Of a stretch of DNA of 64,000 bases, positions 33,519-42,349 are shown piece by piece. The notes beneath the pieces are model-generated. The model was not told the origin of the DNA. It worked only from the letters and a program-made list of their open reading frames with translations, and made no database searches. Within the stretch, counting starts at the first letter, position 1; each line of letters starts with the position of its first letter. The position numbers and the translations under genes were made by a program. This DNA is from a virus. The DNA is taken from positions 85,367-149,366 of the IMG/VR virus record IMGVR_UViG_3300017992_000015. The stretch is one strand, 5' to 3'.

Positions 33519-33917
33519 TTAGGTGGCACCCAGCTGGGTGCGTACTGAGTTGAGCTGGTTCTGCAGTCCCGTCGGGTCCTGACCCTCTTCCAGCGCATCG
33601 ATCTCTTCCAACAGCTGTTTCTCGATCACCAGCTTGTTGAGCAGATCGCCGAGCGAGTTGACCACCGCCTGAATCGCCGAGCAGCGGTCCATTTCAGCGG
33701 CAAGGCTGGGAATGTTGATGATGACGTTGTCGTTGGCCCGACTGTTCGCGAACTCCTTGGTGTCCCAGTTGTACGGCCGCAGCTCAGCACGGACCAACTT
33801 GTCACCGTTGGGCAGGGCCTTCACGGTAAATCGATCGAGCTCTAGGTCGGTGTAATCCTTCTCCACCGCTGACGGCGTGGTGTACGTTGCGCGGGACGTG
33901 ATGCGTGGCATTGCCAT
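33519..33917 (-). CDS. Unknown protein, 132 residues
   Basis: Not recognised. A strand-type N-terminus (DLELDRFTVKALPNGDKLVR) followed by a long amphipathic helix (SLGDLLNKLVIEKQLLEEID). AGGAG lies 8 bases before the ATG. It is probably a small structural or assembly component of the tail-fibre to sheath interval. Confidence 0.55.
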   Translation of the reverse strand: MAMPRITSRATYTTPSAVEKDYTDLELDRFTVKALPNGDKLVRAELRPYNWDTKEFANSRANDNVIINIPSLAAEMDRCSAIQAVVNSLGDLLNKLVIEKQLLEEIDALEEGQDPTGLQNQLNSVRTQLGAT

Positions 33918-33928
33918 TTTGTGGTCTC

Positions 33929-34567
33929 CTACAGGCCAAACGAGTAGCCGAATGTCTGGATGTCCTCTTCGAAGAGGCGGTCCACCATCTTCCGTGTTTT
34001 CGCGTCGTAGTATTCAGTATACCGTGGATGGCCGGAGGTATTAAGGCGAGGCATCTCCTGCTTTGGGAGGCCTAAATGGTCCCATACCGGGTCCATTCCA
34101 ACGGCGATTTCCTCCAGCTTTATGATCCGGTTCGGTCGCATGTTCCCCTGGCGGTCCTTGACAAACTGCACCTGGGGCAGGGTCAAGTGGTACCACGCCG
34201 ACTTCAACTCACTCGGGTCCGCGTCCGCGTAGATCCCGTCGAACTGGTTCTTGTGTGGCAGCTCCTGCAGCACGCGTCGCAGCGTCTTGTTCTTGAGCAG
34301 CGTGCAGAATCGCCAGGCGGAGACCACTCTCGCCCACGGGTTGCGGACAACGGCGAACGACCACGTGTTCCGCACGGATGCATAATCGTAGTACGAATTG
34401 CCGTTCGGTCCCGTCAGGATCGCCACCTCGTTCTTGAGGTGGTTCAGATTGTCGATGCCGGCACACTGGACCTTCTTGAGGTTCCGCGCCTGCATACCGT
34501 TCTCTCGAAGCACATGGAGGAACGAGGTCGCTCCGCACTTCGGTACTCTTACCCAGATAATCGGCAT
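33929..34567 (-). CDS. Sulfotransferase-family protein
   Basis: A 212-residue protein. The N-terminus MPIIWVRVPKCGATSFLHVL resembles the 5'-phosphosulfate loop of Sulfotransfer_2-type enzymes (normally PKtaGTS), with Cys-Gly-Ala in place of the usual residues. AVVRNPWARVVSAW at about 72-85 resembles the 3'-phosphate-binding RxPxxRxxSxY segment. The C-terminus (EYYDAKTRKMVDRLFEEDI, then QTFGYSF) is also typical. These enzymes move a sulfate from PAPS to sugars or other acceptors. AAGGAAG precedes the ATG at 34567; the longer frame upstream is a shadow. Position among tail genes suggests it modifies virion glycans or host surface sugars. The catalytic residues should be checked. Confidence 0.75.
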   Translation of the reverse strand: MPIIWVRVPKCGATSFLHVLRENGMQARNLKKVQCAGIDNLNHLKNEVAILTGPNGNSYYDYASVRNTWSFAVVRNPWARVVSAWRFCTLLKNKTLRRVLQELPHKNQFDGIYADADPSELKSAWYHLTLPQVQFVKDRQGNMRPNRIIKLEEIAVGMDPVWDHLGLPKQEMPRLNTSGHPRYTEYYDAKTRKMVDRLFEEDIQTFGYSFGL

Positions 34568-34577
34568 CACTCTTCCT

Positions 34578-35390
34578 TTAGAACGTACTCGTCGGACGGA
34601 ACGTACGCAGACGCAGAATATGCGTGTGCGACCCGGCACCTGCTGGGTAATACGCCCAGACGCGGAGACGGGATACCTCGATTGACTGTGCAGGGTCCAA
34701 CTCAATAGCCAGCGTGTTGTTGGTTTGCATCCAGTTGCCCTTATACGGGTAGAGATACCCGTCGAAGAACCGCACACCGCCGCCCATCGCCTTCGGGATA
34801 TTTGGTGCCACGATAACGTAGACTTGGTGCTCCCACTTGTTGGCGTCGTTCGGCAGGCTGTCGTCGACCCAGAGTGTGCCGCCCTGGATCTCGTAGACGG
34901 TCTTTGTCGGCGTTGCTTCCTGATCGTCCGGATGGAAGTCCAGGATAGTCAGGCAGGCGTTGCTGTCCGCGTCGGTCTGATCGGCACAGAGCTCGTAGCC
35001 GCCAGCTCCGTCGTCCTTGTAGACGCCCACCACGGTTACTTCGCCCCACCCAATGCGGACGTTATCGGCCATATTGACCTTCATGTCCTCGAACGACTCG
35101 TCGCCCATCTTGGCGGTGATGATTTTGATATCACGGTCACACATCCGGTAGCCGGTACGTCCTGGCGCTACGACAACGCGGACAGGATCGTGATCCTCTT
35201 TGTCGACGGTGTTCTCAACCTCGACCTGGCCTTTGTGGATGGTCTCCACGATGGAGACGCTGTCGGCTGTGATTGTGTGCCCGGCATCGTGTTGACACTG
35301 CGTAGGCGCGACGTCGCGGAGCTGATCCTCCACGATGTGCAGCTGCTCTGTCTCGCAGTAGTAGCTGTAGCGATTCCATTTCTTGGCCAT
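34578..35390 (-). CDS. Structural protein, paralogue of the 167-residue neighbour
   Basis: A 270-residue protein. Its N-terminus (KKWNRYSYYCETEQLHIVED, then APTQCQHDAGHTI) is clearly related to the next gene upstream (35401-35904), which has YSYDCETCNIVEE and APTECVNDSGHTV at equivalent positions. The rest is strand-rich, ending in an Arg/Thr-rich strand. AGGAG is 7 bases before the ATG. A duplicated fibre-attachment or appendage protein is a reasonable guess. Confidence 0.6.
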   Translation of the reverse strand: MAKKWNRYSYYCETEQLHIVEDQLRDVAPTQCQHDAGHTITADSVSIVETIHKGQVEVENTVDKEDHDPVRVVVAPGRTGYRMCDRDIKIITAKMGDESFEDMKVNMADNVRIGWGEVTVVGVYKDDGAGGYELCADQTDADSNACLTILDFHPDDQEATPTKTVYEIQGGTLWVDDSLPNDANKWEHQVYVIVAPNIPKAMGGGVRFFDGYLYPYKGNWMQTNNTLAIELDPAQSIEVSRLRVWAYYPAGAGSHTHILRLRTFRPTSTF

Positions 35391-35400
35391 TGGGCTGCTC

Positions 35401-35904
35401 CTAGTAGATCATGGCGGAGTAGATCCGCAGAATGTCGGACGCGTCTGTTACCTGCACCTGCACCTCCATGATCGAATTCTGGGTCGGCTGATTGGCCGGC
35501 GGGTCCTTTTTGGTTTGGTAGCCTTCCTCGGACCATCCTTTGAAAAATAGGTTGTTGTTCTCGCCGATGTTACGGACACGCACACGGGCGGTACCGGCAG
35601 TGCCAATCTTGTCCACAACGACCCACAGGTAGTGCCGCTCACCGTCGTCGATGTCGTAGCGGAACGACCCGACAGTGACCCAGTCGGTACTCTGTGTCTC
35701 GTACCATGGGTTGGTGCCGTCGGAGAAGTTGAGCGTCACATAGGGCAACACGTCGCGGGAGCCCACGATCTTCAGCGTGGTCCAATCCACTGTGTGGCCG
35801 GAATCGTTGACACATTCCGTAGGCGCACCGTCTTTGTCCTCTCGCCATTCCTCGACGATGTTGCACGTCTCACAGTCATATGAGTAGCAATGTTCGTGGG
35901 CCAT
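35401..35904 (-). CDS. Structural protein, 167 residues, paralogue pair
   Basis: Starts MAHEHCYSYDCETCNIVEEW at 35904, with AGGTG 5 bases upstream; the longer open frame reads through the previous gene. The first ~50 residues match those of the 270-residue gene downstream; the C-terminal ~110 residues are a beta-sandwich-like domain (HYLWVVVDKIGTAGTARVRV) similar in style to the ends of the fibre proteins. Cys pairs near the start may bind metal. Confidence 0.6.
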   Translation of the reverse strand: MAHEHCYSYDCETCNIVEEWREDKDGAPTECVNDSGHTVDWTTLKIVGSRDVLPYVTLNFSDGTNPWYETQSTDWVTVGSFRYDIDDGERHYLWVVVDKIGTAGTARVRVRNIGENNNLFFKGWSEEGYQTKKDPPANQPTQNSIMEVQVQVTDASDILRIYSAMIY

Positions 35905-35912
35905 TAAGTCAC

Positions 35913-36815
35913 CTACGTCGAGTTTTGCCGGAACCGTACCGAGTGGCACCGGGCTGTCTTCACGCCGCCGCCTGTGCTCTTACGCATCTGGATCTCGAAC
36001 ACGGCATTGCTGGATGGCAGGTTGTTGATGGTTGTGGTCTCTTCCAAGTGGATCGTATCATCCGTCCATGTGATCGTCGCGATCACCTGGCTGTTGGTCA
36101 CGTCGTAGATCCGAAGTTCAGCCGTGCCGGACGTACCGTTGCGGCTGACCACTGCGGTGATCTTATCGAGTACGGCGTTGGCTCCGTCGTACGGTAGGTT
36201 AGCCACTGAGGTCCACGTCACCTGGTTGACCTCGAAGTACGGCGTATTCTGCCCTGCCGTCGTCACGACCATCAGGTCAAGGTTCTCGATCTCGTCGAGC
36301 GAGTGCGAGTGCCCAGACAACAGCGGAGCAAATGCGATCCTGCCGGAAGCCGCATGGGCAAACAGCACGAAGGCAACCTTCTGCTGTTTGCTGGGCGCAG
36401 CAGGTGGTGTCTTGGTAAGGCCGCCGCCTGCCGCCACGTACAGCACGTCGCCCGCGACGAAGCCCGATGTGTTGATGTCTTCCAGCTCGCCAATGACAGA
36501 CGCATGCCCAGTGGTCGAGTCTGTCATCTCCTCGTCCACGATCATGCGTGCCGGCATCGTAGCCGGATCGCTGGCGTCAGATGCCTCGACAAGCATGACC
36601 ATATTGACGGCATCCCAGCCAACGAAATAGCACGGCGTCCCCTTTGTCAGGGTGCCGGCGGTGCTCTTGCGAGCCCCCATCCTGGTCGTCAGCATTCGCG
36701 CATTGGTAGCGTCCAGTTGCGGCTGGATGTAGTCATTCAGCCCGCCCAGCCACGACAGCTCCTGCGCAGTGACGCCAGGGAGGTTCTTATCGAGTTGGAA
36801 GTATTTCTCAGCCAT
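35913..36815 (-). CDS. Short tail-fibre-like protein, 300 residues
   Basis: Strand-rich with a collagen-free fibre look: QLDKNLPGVTAQELSWLGGL at the start recalls the N-terminus of the larger fibres (the LTxxEIxYLxGV pattern). GDVLYVAAGGGLT in the middle and a C-terminal domain with ATITWTDDTIHLEETTTINN follow, similar to the terminal domains of its neighbours. GAGGGG precedes the ATG. It belongs to the same fibre array. Confidence 0.65.
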   Translation of the reverse strand: MAEKYFQLDKNLPGVTAQELSWLGGLNDYIQPQLDATNARMLTTRMGARKSTAGTLTKGTPCYFVGWDAVNMVMLVEASDASDPATMPARMIVDEEMTDSTTGHASVIGELEDINTSGFVAGDVLYVAAGGGLTKTPPAAPSKQQKVAFVLFAHAASGRIAFAPLLSGHSHSLDEIENLDLMVVTTAGQNTPYFEVNQVTWTSVANLPYDGANAVLDKITAVVSRNGTSGTAELRIYDVTNSQVIATITWTDDTIHLEETTTINNLPSSNAVFEIQMRKSTGGGVKTARCHSVRFRQNST

Positions 36816-36829
36816 CGGCCCCTCGGTTC

Positions 36830-37153
36830 TTAGACGTCGGTGACCGTACCCGCAGTACCGTCGTATTCCGGCGTCTCAGCCTTCAGGTACTCGTACGCCT
36901 TGACCACTTCGCTCTTGTCGACGAGCGCGACGGCAGCGTTACCGAAGTACGTGGTGTAGTCGGTACCCTTCACGCGGCACGCGAAGGAGCCAACCGGCGC
37001 CTTGTCGTCGGTCTTGGCCTGTGCGTCCTTGAAGATCGAGACGGAGATGACCATGGACTCGGCATCCCGCGTATTTCGCAGGTTCGTGATCTTGTGGTAC
37101 GCCGAGGCGTGGGTGCTCCCACACTCGTCGTCGAAAGTACGTTGCATACTCAT
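36830..37153 (-). CDS. Unknown protein, 107 residues
   Basis: Not recognised. Strand-rich (MVISVSIFKDAQAKTDDKAP, then GSFACRVKGTDYTTYFGNAA), ending acidic. AGGAG lies 8 bases before the ATG. Embedded in the fibre array, so it may be a fibre chaperone, connector or small appendage. Confidence 0.55.
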   Translation of the reverse strand: MSMQRTFDDECGSTHASAYHKITNLRNTRDAESMVISVSIFKDAQAKTDDKAPVGSFACRVKGTDYTTYFGNAAVALVDKSEVVKAYEYLKAETPEYDGTAGTVTDV

Positions 37154-37164
37154 TCTTGATTCTC

Positions 37165-38208
37165 CTATGTATTCCAGCGTAGCTGTACGGTTTTCAGGTG
37201 ACAGACCCAGCGTACCACATCACTGGCAGCGCCGCTATCTGAAACCTGGATGAGCAGCGCCCGGTTGGTCCCGTCAACGGCTGCCTGTGCGTTGAAATTG
37301 GTGTCGCTCTCGTGAATAACGCTTGTGGACTGGCCCAGGATCGACATCGTGCCGTTGTCGCATTCAACGCAGCCAGTGATCTTGTAGCTGAACGTCTTGC
37401 CCAGACCGCTGGTGGCTCCGACGAGCATAGCCTCGAACGTCCAGATGGTGTTGCCGTTGACCGCCGTATCCAGTACCGCCAGATGCGTGGTATCTGTACC
37501 GTTGAGGTACAAATCAAACCAGGCTGTCGATGAGTGCGTCACAGATCGCGACAGCATCATCTCGCCGAACTGGTTGTCCCCGCGGTCGAAGAACTGGCCA
37601 TTGGCGAAGCATCGCTCTGTGTACCGCATGGCCTGTGCTTCGAGTCCGTGTGCGACGCCGTACGGAGCATTGGCATGTACCCAGCAGTCGTCGCCGCCAA
37701 TGACCACGCCATAGTTGGCTTGGCACTGGTTGTCGAGGCCGCCGACCACGCTGCCGTACTGGCCGCTCACCAAGCCGTTGTAGCCGCCGCCGATGAACCC
37801 GTAGATGTTCGAGACTTGGTTGGAGTAGCCGCCGCAGACGACCGCATGTGTCGCTCCGGCCTGGTTCTCCTGTCCGCCGCCGATGAAGCCCCACGGCTGT
37901 GTAATCCAGTTGTCCTGGCCGCCTACGATGGACGAGCGTGCGCCGCCGGAGTCGATCTGGTTGGAGTCTCCGCCGACAATGACCGAGTAAATGGCGCCCG
38001 CTACGTCGTCGGCAGCGTCGCGGAACGTCTGTAGGTCGACCGAGTTTTCACCACGGGCGTTGCCGGTGGTCGCACCCTCGTTACCGGCACGTATATTGTA
38101 TGTGTTGCCGTCGGTGCCCTGGACGATGCCTTCGCCGAAGTTGATCAGCGAACCCTCGGAGCCGATGGCCTCGATCGTGTTGGCTGTATGGTTGAGTTCA
38201 ACTGTCAT
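37165..38208 (-). CDS. Tail fibre/adhesin with YadA-head-like repeats
   Basis: A 347-residue protein. The N-terminus (MTVELNHTANTIEAIG) is shared with the next fibre gene. A VQGTDGNTYNIRAGNEG module leads into GNARGENSVDLQT, then ~7 repeats of the type IVGGxxNxI (SVIVGGDSNQID, SSIVGGQDNWIT, GFIGGGQENQAG), like the left-handed beta-roll of trimeric adhesin heads. The C-terminal ~150 residues are the beta domain seen in all five fibres (ending near VVRWVCHLKTVQL). The start overlaps the previous stop as TAATG. Confidence 0.75.
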   Translation of the reverse strand: MTVELNHTANTIEAIGSEGSLINFGEGIVQGTDGNTYNIRAGNEGATTGNARGENSVDLQTFRDAADDVAGAIYSVIVGGDSNQIDSGGARSSIVGGQDNWITQPWGFIGGGQENQAGATHAVVCGGYSNQVSNIYGFIGGGYNGLVSGQYGSVVGGLDNQCQANYGVVIGGDDCWVHANAPYGVAHGLEAQAMRYTERCFANGQFFDRGDNQFGEMMLSRSVTHSSTAWFDLYLNGTDTTHLAVLDTAVNGNTIWTFEAMLVGATSGLGKTFSYKITGCVECDNGTMSILGQSTSVIHESDTNFNAQAAVDGTNRALLIQVSDSGAASDVVRWVCHLKTVQLRWNT

Positions 38209-40529
38209 TAGTAGATCACCTCAACTGTGCGTACGTGAGCTACCCATCGCATGGAATCGGCTGGCGCTGCGCCAGCCACAGAGCGACGCACCTGGATACT
38301 GAGCGCGTCATAGGTAGTATTTGCTACTACTTGGCACTCATACAGCGTATCGTCGCTGTTGTCGATGACGTCGACAACCGCGTTCTTCAGTGTCATCGTT
38401 CCGCCGACGTTCTTGATGGCACCGGTGACACGCCAGTGGATTGTCTTGCTCTGCGCGTCGTTGGACCCGACAACGATCCCGTCGAATGTCCAGGTGGCGT
38501 TGGCTTTCAACACCATCCCGTTTGAACCTGTAAGATTGGCACCGCTAGGCGTCAGGTCGTACCAGGAATTGTTAATGTGATTCAACGCACGCCGAATAGT
38601 GTATTCGCTGGTCTGTGCATCGCCAGTGGCTGCAAAGCGCCCGGAAGCCCTCGCTCGCTGCCCGTAGTTGTAAGCGTCGCCGTAATAACCGCTCACCTGT
38701 GAGTAATCGGCACCAGACGAAATTGTGCAGTTGCTGCCAAGCACGTAACTGTGGTCGGCGGTGGTGATCGTGTTTTGCAGGCCACCCAGGATAACGGCGT
38801 AGTTCGAGCCGGTGTTGATGACATTGGTGTGCCCGCCAGCGACGACGCAGTACAACGCGTTGACGATGTGATCCGTACCGGAGCCGATGAACGTATAGTC
38901 GCCGCCAGTCTGGATCTCGTTGTCCAGCCCACCACCAATGACGCCATAATCAGCGTTGATGAGGTTCTGAGAGCCGCTGCCGATGAAGCAGTTGAAGGAG
39001 GCGTGCGTCGTTCCGATAGCGTTGGTCGCACCGGCGCAGATGGCATTTCGGTCGCTACCGACGCCGCCGATCGTGTTGCTGCTGCCGCAGCCGATGAAGT
39101 TGTAATCAGACTGGGCCGTCGTGATTACGTTGCTCTGCCCGCCGCAGATCGTATTGGAGTTGCCTGCGAAGATGTCGTTGCTAGACCCGCCGAGGATGCT
39201 GCATTGCCCGCCAGTGCCTACGTCATTCACGTTGCCGAAACAAACACCGTAGATAGAGGCACAGTCGTTCGTGTTTCCCGCGACGAGGGCACCATTGGCA
39301 GTCGCCGTGCAGTTGATGCCGTTGATGACCGTCGAATAGAAGGCCGAGAGCTGGTTGTTGTTGCCTTGCAGGATCAGCCCGTAGTCTCCCGAGCCCGTCA
39401 GATCATGCGAGAAGCCGTTCAGAACCGTGTTGAAGGAGCCCGTCGATGTCGCGACGATATTGCTGCCGTTGCCGATGAAACCGTAAGTCGCCGAGTCCAA
39501 GTTGCCGTTGTAGCCGCCGCAGATCACGTTGTAGTTGCCATCAGCTTTGTTGAGCTGCCCGCTGGCTATGAGACAGTAATCCGAAGCCGCTGTCGTCACG
39601 CCAATCTGGTTGACCTCTCCGCTGACGATGGCGTTGAACTCGCCTGTTGTCGCAGAGATGGTGTTCGTGCTGCCGCCGAGAATAACATGGTAACCCGCCA
39701 GCGAAGACGCAGCGATGTAGTTGGCATAGCCGCCCAGAATCGAGCTGTAGCTCTCGTCGACACGGTTGCGAGCACCGCCGACGATGACCGAATACGTCGC
39801 CGAGGCTACCTGCGTTGCCAGGGCACGGTCAGTCTGGAGGTCGACCGAGTTTTCACCACGGGCGTTACCTGCGACCGTGCCTTCGTTGGCTGCTTGGATG
39901 TCGTAGGTCGCGTCCGATCCTTGGACCGTGCCGCCACCGCCGCCAGCCAACGCATCGAGCTGTGACTGGATGTTGGACGTCGCGCCGTCCAGGTACGACA
40001 CCTCCGTCGGCGAGATCGTTGTCGGACCTGCCGCGGTGATGTTGTTGCTGTTCATGTCCAAGTCACCGCCCAACTGCGGGGTGGTGTCGGCGACGACCTG
40101 CGGAGCCGCCCAGCTAAGACCACCCGCGCCGTTGGACGTTGGGACTTGGTTCGCTGCTCCGGTGCTGGCTCCTATGTTGAACGTGTGTCCGTTCACGTCC
40201 AAGTCAGCACCGAGCTGAGGAGTAGTATCTTCCACGACGTTCTCAAGGTAGCTTCCGAGGTCAGTGATGTCCGACTCCGTGTGCGTATGCACGGTCGGAG
40301 CCTTACCATTCAGCTGTGTCTGGATGGCTGATGTGACGCCGGACAGGTAGCCCATCTCCGTAGGCGTGACGCCCTCGATATTGTTGCCGTTCATATCGAG
40401 ATCGCCGCCGAGTTGGGGCGTAGTGTCTTCGACCAGGTTGTTGATTCCCAACCCGGTGAAGTTCACCAGCGTACCGGCTGTGCCGATCGCTTCGATCTGA
40501 TTCGTTCTGTTGTTATAGTGCAGGGACAT
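38208..40529 (-). CDS. Tail fibre/adhesin, 773 residues
   Basis: The N-terminus is the same as in the 347-residue fibre (NRTNQIEAIGTAGTLVNF). Then come repeated spacer units (VEDTTPQLGGDLDMNGN, then TEMGYLSGVTSAIQTQLNGK, TESDITDLGSYLE), the GNARGENSVDLQT module, and a long array of YadA-head-like repeats (IVGGARNRVD, ILGGYANYIA, ILGGSTNTIS and more). It ends with the shared beta domain (NVGGTMTLKNAVVDVI, then MRWVAHVRTVEV). The architecture suggests a trimeric fibre with a beta-roll head for host recognition. AAGGG precedes the ATG. Confidence 0.8.
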   Translation of the reverse strand: MSLHYNNRTNQIEAIGTAGTLVNFTGLGINNLVEDTTPQLGGDLDMNGNNIEGVTPTEMGYLSGVTSAIQTQLNGKAPTVHTHTESDITDLGSYLENVVEDTTPQLGADLDVNGHTFNIGASTGAANQVPTSNGAGGLSWAAPQVVADTTPQLGGDLDMNSNNITAAGPTTISPTEVSYLDGATSNIQSQLDALAGGGGGTVQGSDATYDIQAANEGTVAGNARGENSVDLQTDRALATQVASATYSVIVGGARNRVDESYSSILGGYANYIAASSLAGYHVILGGSTNTISATTGEFNAIVSGEVNQIGVTTAASDYCLIASGQLNKADGNYNVICGGYNGNLDSATYGFIGNGSNIVATSTGSFNTVLNGFSHDLTGSGDYGLILQGNNNQLSAFYSTVINGINCTATANGALVAGNTNDCASIYGVCFGNVNDVGTGGQCSILGGSSNDIFAGNSNTICGGQSNVITTAQSDYNFIGCGSSNTIGGVGSDRNAICAGATNAIGTTHASFNCFIGSGSQNLINADYGVIGGGLDNEIQTGGDYTFIGSGTDHIVNALYCVVAGGHTNVINTGSNYAVILGGLQNTITTADHSYVLGSNCTISSGADYSQVSGYYGDAYNYGQRARASGRFAATGDAQTSEYTIRRALNHINNSWYDLTPSGANLTGSNGMVLKANATWTFDGIVVGSNDAQSKTIHWRVTGAIKNVGGTMTLKNAVVDVIDNSDDTLYECQVVANTTYDALSIQVRRSVAGAAPADSMRWVAHVRTVEVIY

Positions 40530-40531
40530 GT

Positions 40532-42313
40532 TTAGCCCTTAACCTGAGTAAGTTCTACTCGAGCCACGAATCTGACTGTCTTGCCTGCCTCACCCTTGCC
40601 GCGGATGTACAGCCGATAGTTGACTGCCCAGATGGTTGCATCGGCGTCCCACGTGCCCGCGGAGTCATCGGCAATGACCGTCTTGCTGACGGAGCCGATA
40701 AGCGACGGGTAGCTGACACCGGCAGGCCGACGCACGGCGTAGCTGAACTCCCACGCGGCACCCTCGCCGTCTACGTCTGTCCGACGCGCAACGACGTAGA
40801 CCTTCACCAGCCACGTCGTACTTTCCGGGATGACGAGCGTCGTGTTCGTGCCGGGAGTCTGGCCGCGGTATGCCAGTTCCGTGAGCGTTGCTGTGGTCAC
40901 ATCCTTCATCAGGATGTGTGTACTCCCTTGTGCTACGCCGCTGGCTGTGCCGTTGCCGTAGTGCAGCCCCTCGTGATCGCTGCGGCCGTAGTAGCCCAGT
41001 ACGATCGAGTGCGGCGACGAAGCTACGTTCAGGTACCCGGATACGAGAGCGTAGTTGGAGCTGTCGATGACCGAGTTGCCGTTGCCGCCGAGGACAGTGG
41101 CGTAATCGCCGCTGGTGATGTCGTTGTTGTACCCGCCGAGGATCGCACAGTAGTCCTGCAGTGCGACGATCTCATTGAGCTGTCCGCCAACGATACTCGA
41201 AGCGGTGATTGCTGCAGCGCCGGCCGAGCCCACGATGTTGTCGTGTCCCCCGACGATGACGCAGCCGCTCGCTGTGCCTCGCAGGAGGTTGGTGTCGCCG
41301 CCACCGAGGAAACTATACTGAGCGTTCTCGACAAGGGTATTTGCAAGACCGCCGCCGAGGAAGTTGTAGTCGCCGCCGCAGTAGTTGCTATTTCCGCCAA
41401 CGAGTACTGAGTAGATGGTGCCAAGCGAGCTGGCATCATCCATGTCGTTGCTAAAACCTCCAACGATCACATTGTGTCCGCCCGTCGAGTTGACGTGCGT
41501 CAGGTTGATCGTGTTCTGCCGGCCGCTGAAGATGGCACAGTGCGACGTGTAGCCGCCGCTGATCGTATTCTCTTGGCCGCCACCGATAACTGCGTGCGGT
41601 CCGCCGCTGATCGTGTGGTCTTGGCCGCCCAGGATGCTCTGGTAATCGCCCGTACCGGAGATGTCACTCGAGAAGCCGAGTACGACACAGTAAGCATTGC
41701 CCGCTGCTGTCGTATTGCTTCCGCACGCAACAAGCCCGCCACCGCCGGCTACCGTATGATTGAGGCCGCCAACCAGATTGCGGTTGCCAGATACAGTGTT
41801 CGTATCGCCGCCGATAAGGTTGTGCGTGCCGGAGACGGTGAGGGCGTAGCCGCCGAGAGCCGCGCTATAGTCGCCAGAGGCAGTATTGCGGCCTCCGCCA
41901 ACAATAACTGAGCCGGTGCCTGATGCAACTTGCGTTACTGCATTGCGATCAGTCTGGAGGTCGACCGAATTCTCGCCGCGGGCGTTGCCTGCGGTAGCGC
42001 CCTCGTCGGCCGCCTGGATATCGTAAGTCTCATCGACACCTTGGGTTGTTCCGCCGGCGTAATCCCAGGACGCACCGCCAGCGCCGTCAGAGACGACGGC
42101 CTGGCCAGCTAGCCCGGTGCCGCCACTGATCGAGAAGGTGTTGCCGTTGAGGTCGAGGTCACCACCCAACTGAGGAGTGGTGTCCTCGACCACGTTGGCA
42201 AGCTTTCCGTTGATCTGAGTCTGGATGGCGGAGGTAACACCGGACAGGTAGCTAATCTCTTCCGCCGTGACCAGTGTAAATCCATCATCCAGATTCCATG
42301 AGCGTTCAGCCAT
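40532..42313 (-). CDS. Tail fibre/adhesin, 593 residues
   Basis: Starts MAERSWNLDDGFTLVTAEEI, then one spacer unit (VEDTTPQLGGDLDLNGN), the GNARGENSVDLQT module and a long run of YadA-head-like repeats (SAALGGYALTVSG, LIGGDTNTVSG, VIGGGQENTISG). The C-terminal domain differs somewhat from that of its upstream neighbour but ends alike (VRFVARVELTQV). Unlike most genes here it has no recognisable ribosome binding site. An AT-rich palindrome (42325-42349) lies 12 bases upstream of its ATG, so its initiation may be unusual. Confidence 0.75.
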   Translation of the reverse strand: MAERSWNLDDGFTLVTAEEISYLSGVTSAIQTQINGKLANVVEDTTPQLGGDLDLNGNTFSISGGTGLAGQAVVSDGAGGASWDYAGGTTQGVDETYDIQAADEGATAGNARGENSVDLQTDRNAVTQVASGTGSVIVGGGRNTASGDYSAALGGYALTVSGTHNLIGGDTNTVSGNRNLVGGLNHTVAGGGGLVACGSNTTAAGNAYCVVLGFSSDISGTGDYQSILGGQDHTISGGPHAVIGGGQENTISGGYTSHCAIFSGRQNTINLTHVNSTGGHNVIVGGFSNDMDDASSLGTIYSVLVGGNSNYCGGDYNFLGGGLANTLVENAQYSFLGGGDTNLLRGTASGCVIVGGHDNIVGSAGAAAITASSIVGGQLNEIVALQDYCAILGGYNNDITSGDYATVLGGNGNSVIDSSNYALVSGYLNVASSPHSIVLGYYGRSDHEGLHYGNGTASGVAQGSTHILMKDVTTATLTELAYRGQTPGTNTTLVIPESTTWLVKVYVVARRTDVDGEGAAWEFSYAVRRPAGVSYPSLIGSVSKTVIADDSAGTWDADATIWAVNYRLYIRGKGEAGKTVRFVARVELTQVKG

Positions 42314-42324
42314 GTTTAGGACCG

Positions 42325-42349
42325 AATTTTGTTCTTAGGAACAAATTTT
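42325..42349. repeat. AT-rich palindrome, copy d
   Basis: TTTGTTC, loop TTAG, GAACAAA, flanked by AATT and TTTT. It starts inside the stop codon of the 770-residue fibre gene and ends 12 bases before the ATG of the 593-residue fibre gene, filling most of that gap. Confidence 0.55.

Noticed and set aside
38751-39965. 404-codon plus-strand frame opposite the fibre gene
   Set aside because: It mirrors the repeat pattern of the minus-strand fibre gene; repetitive GC-rich genes often leave long antisense frames.
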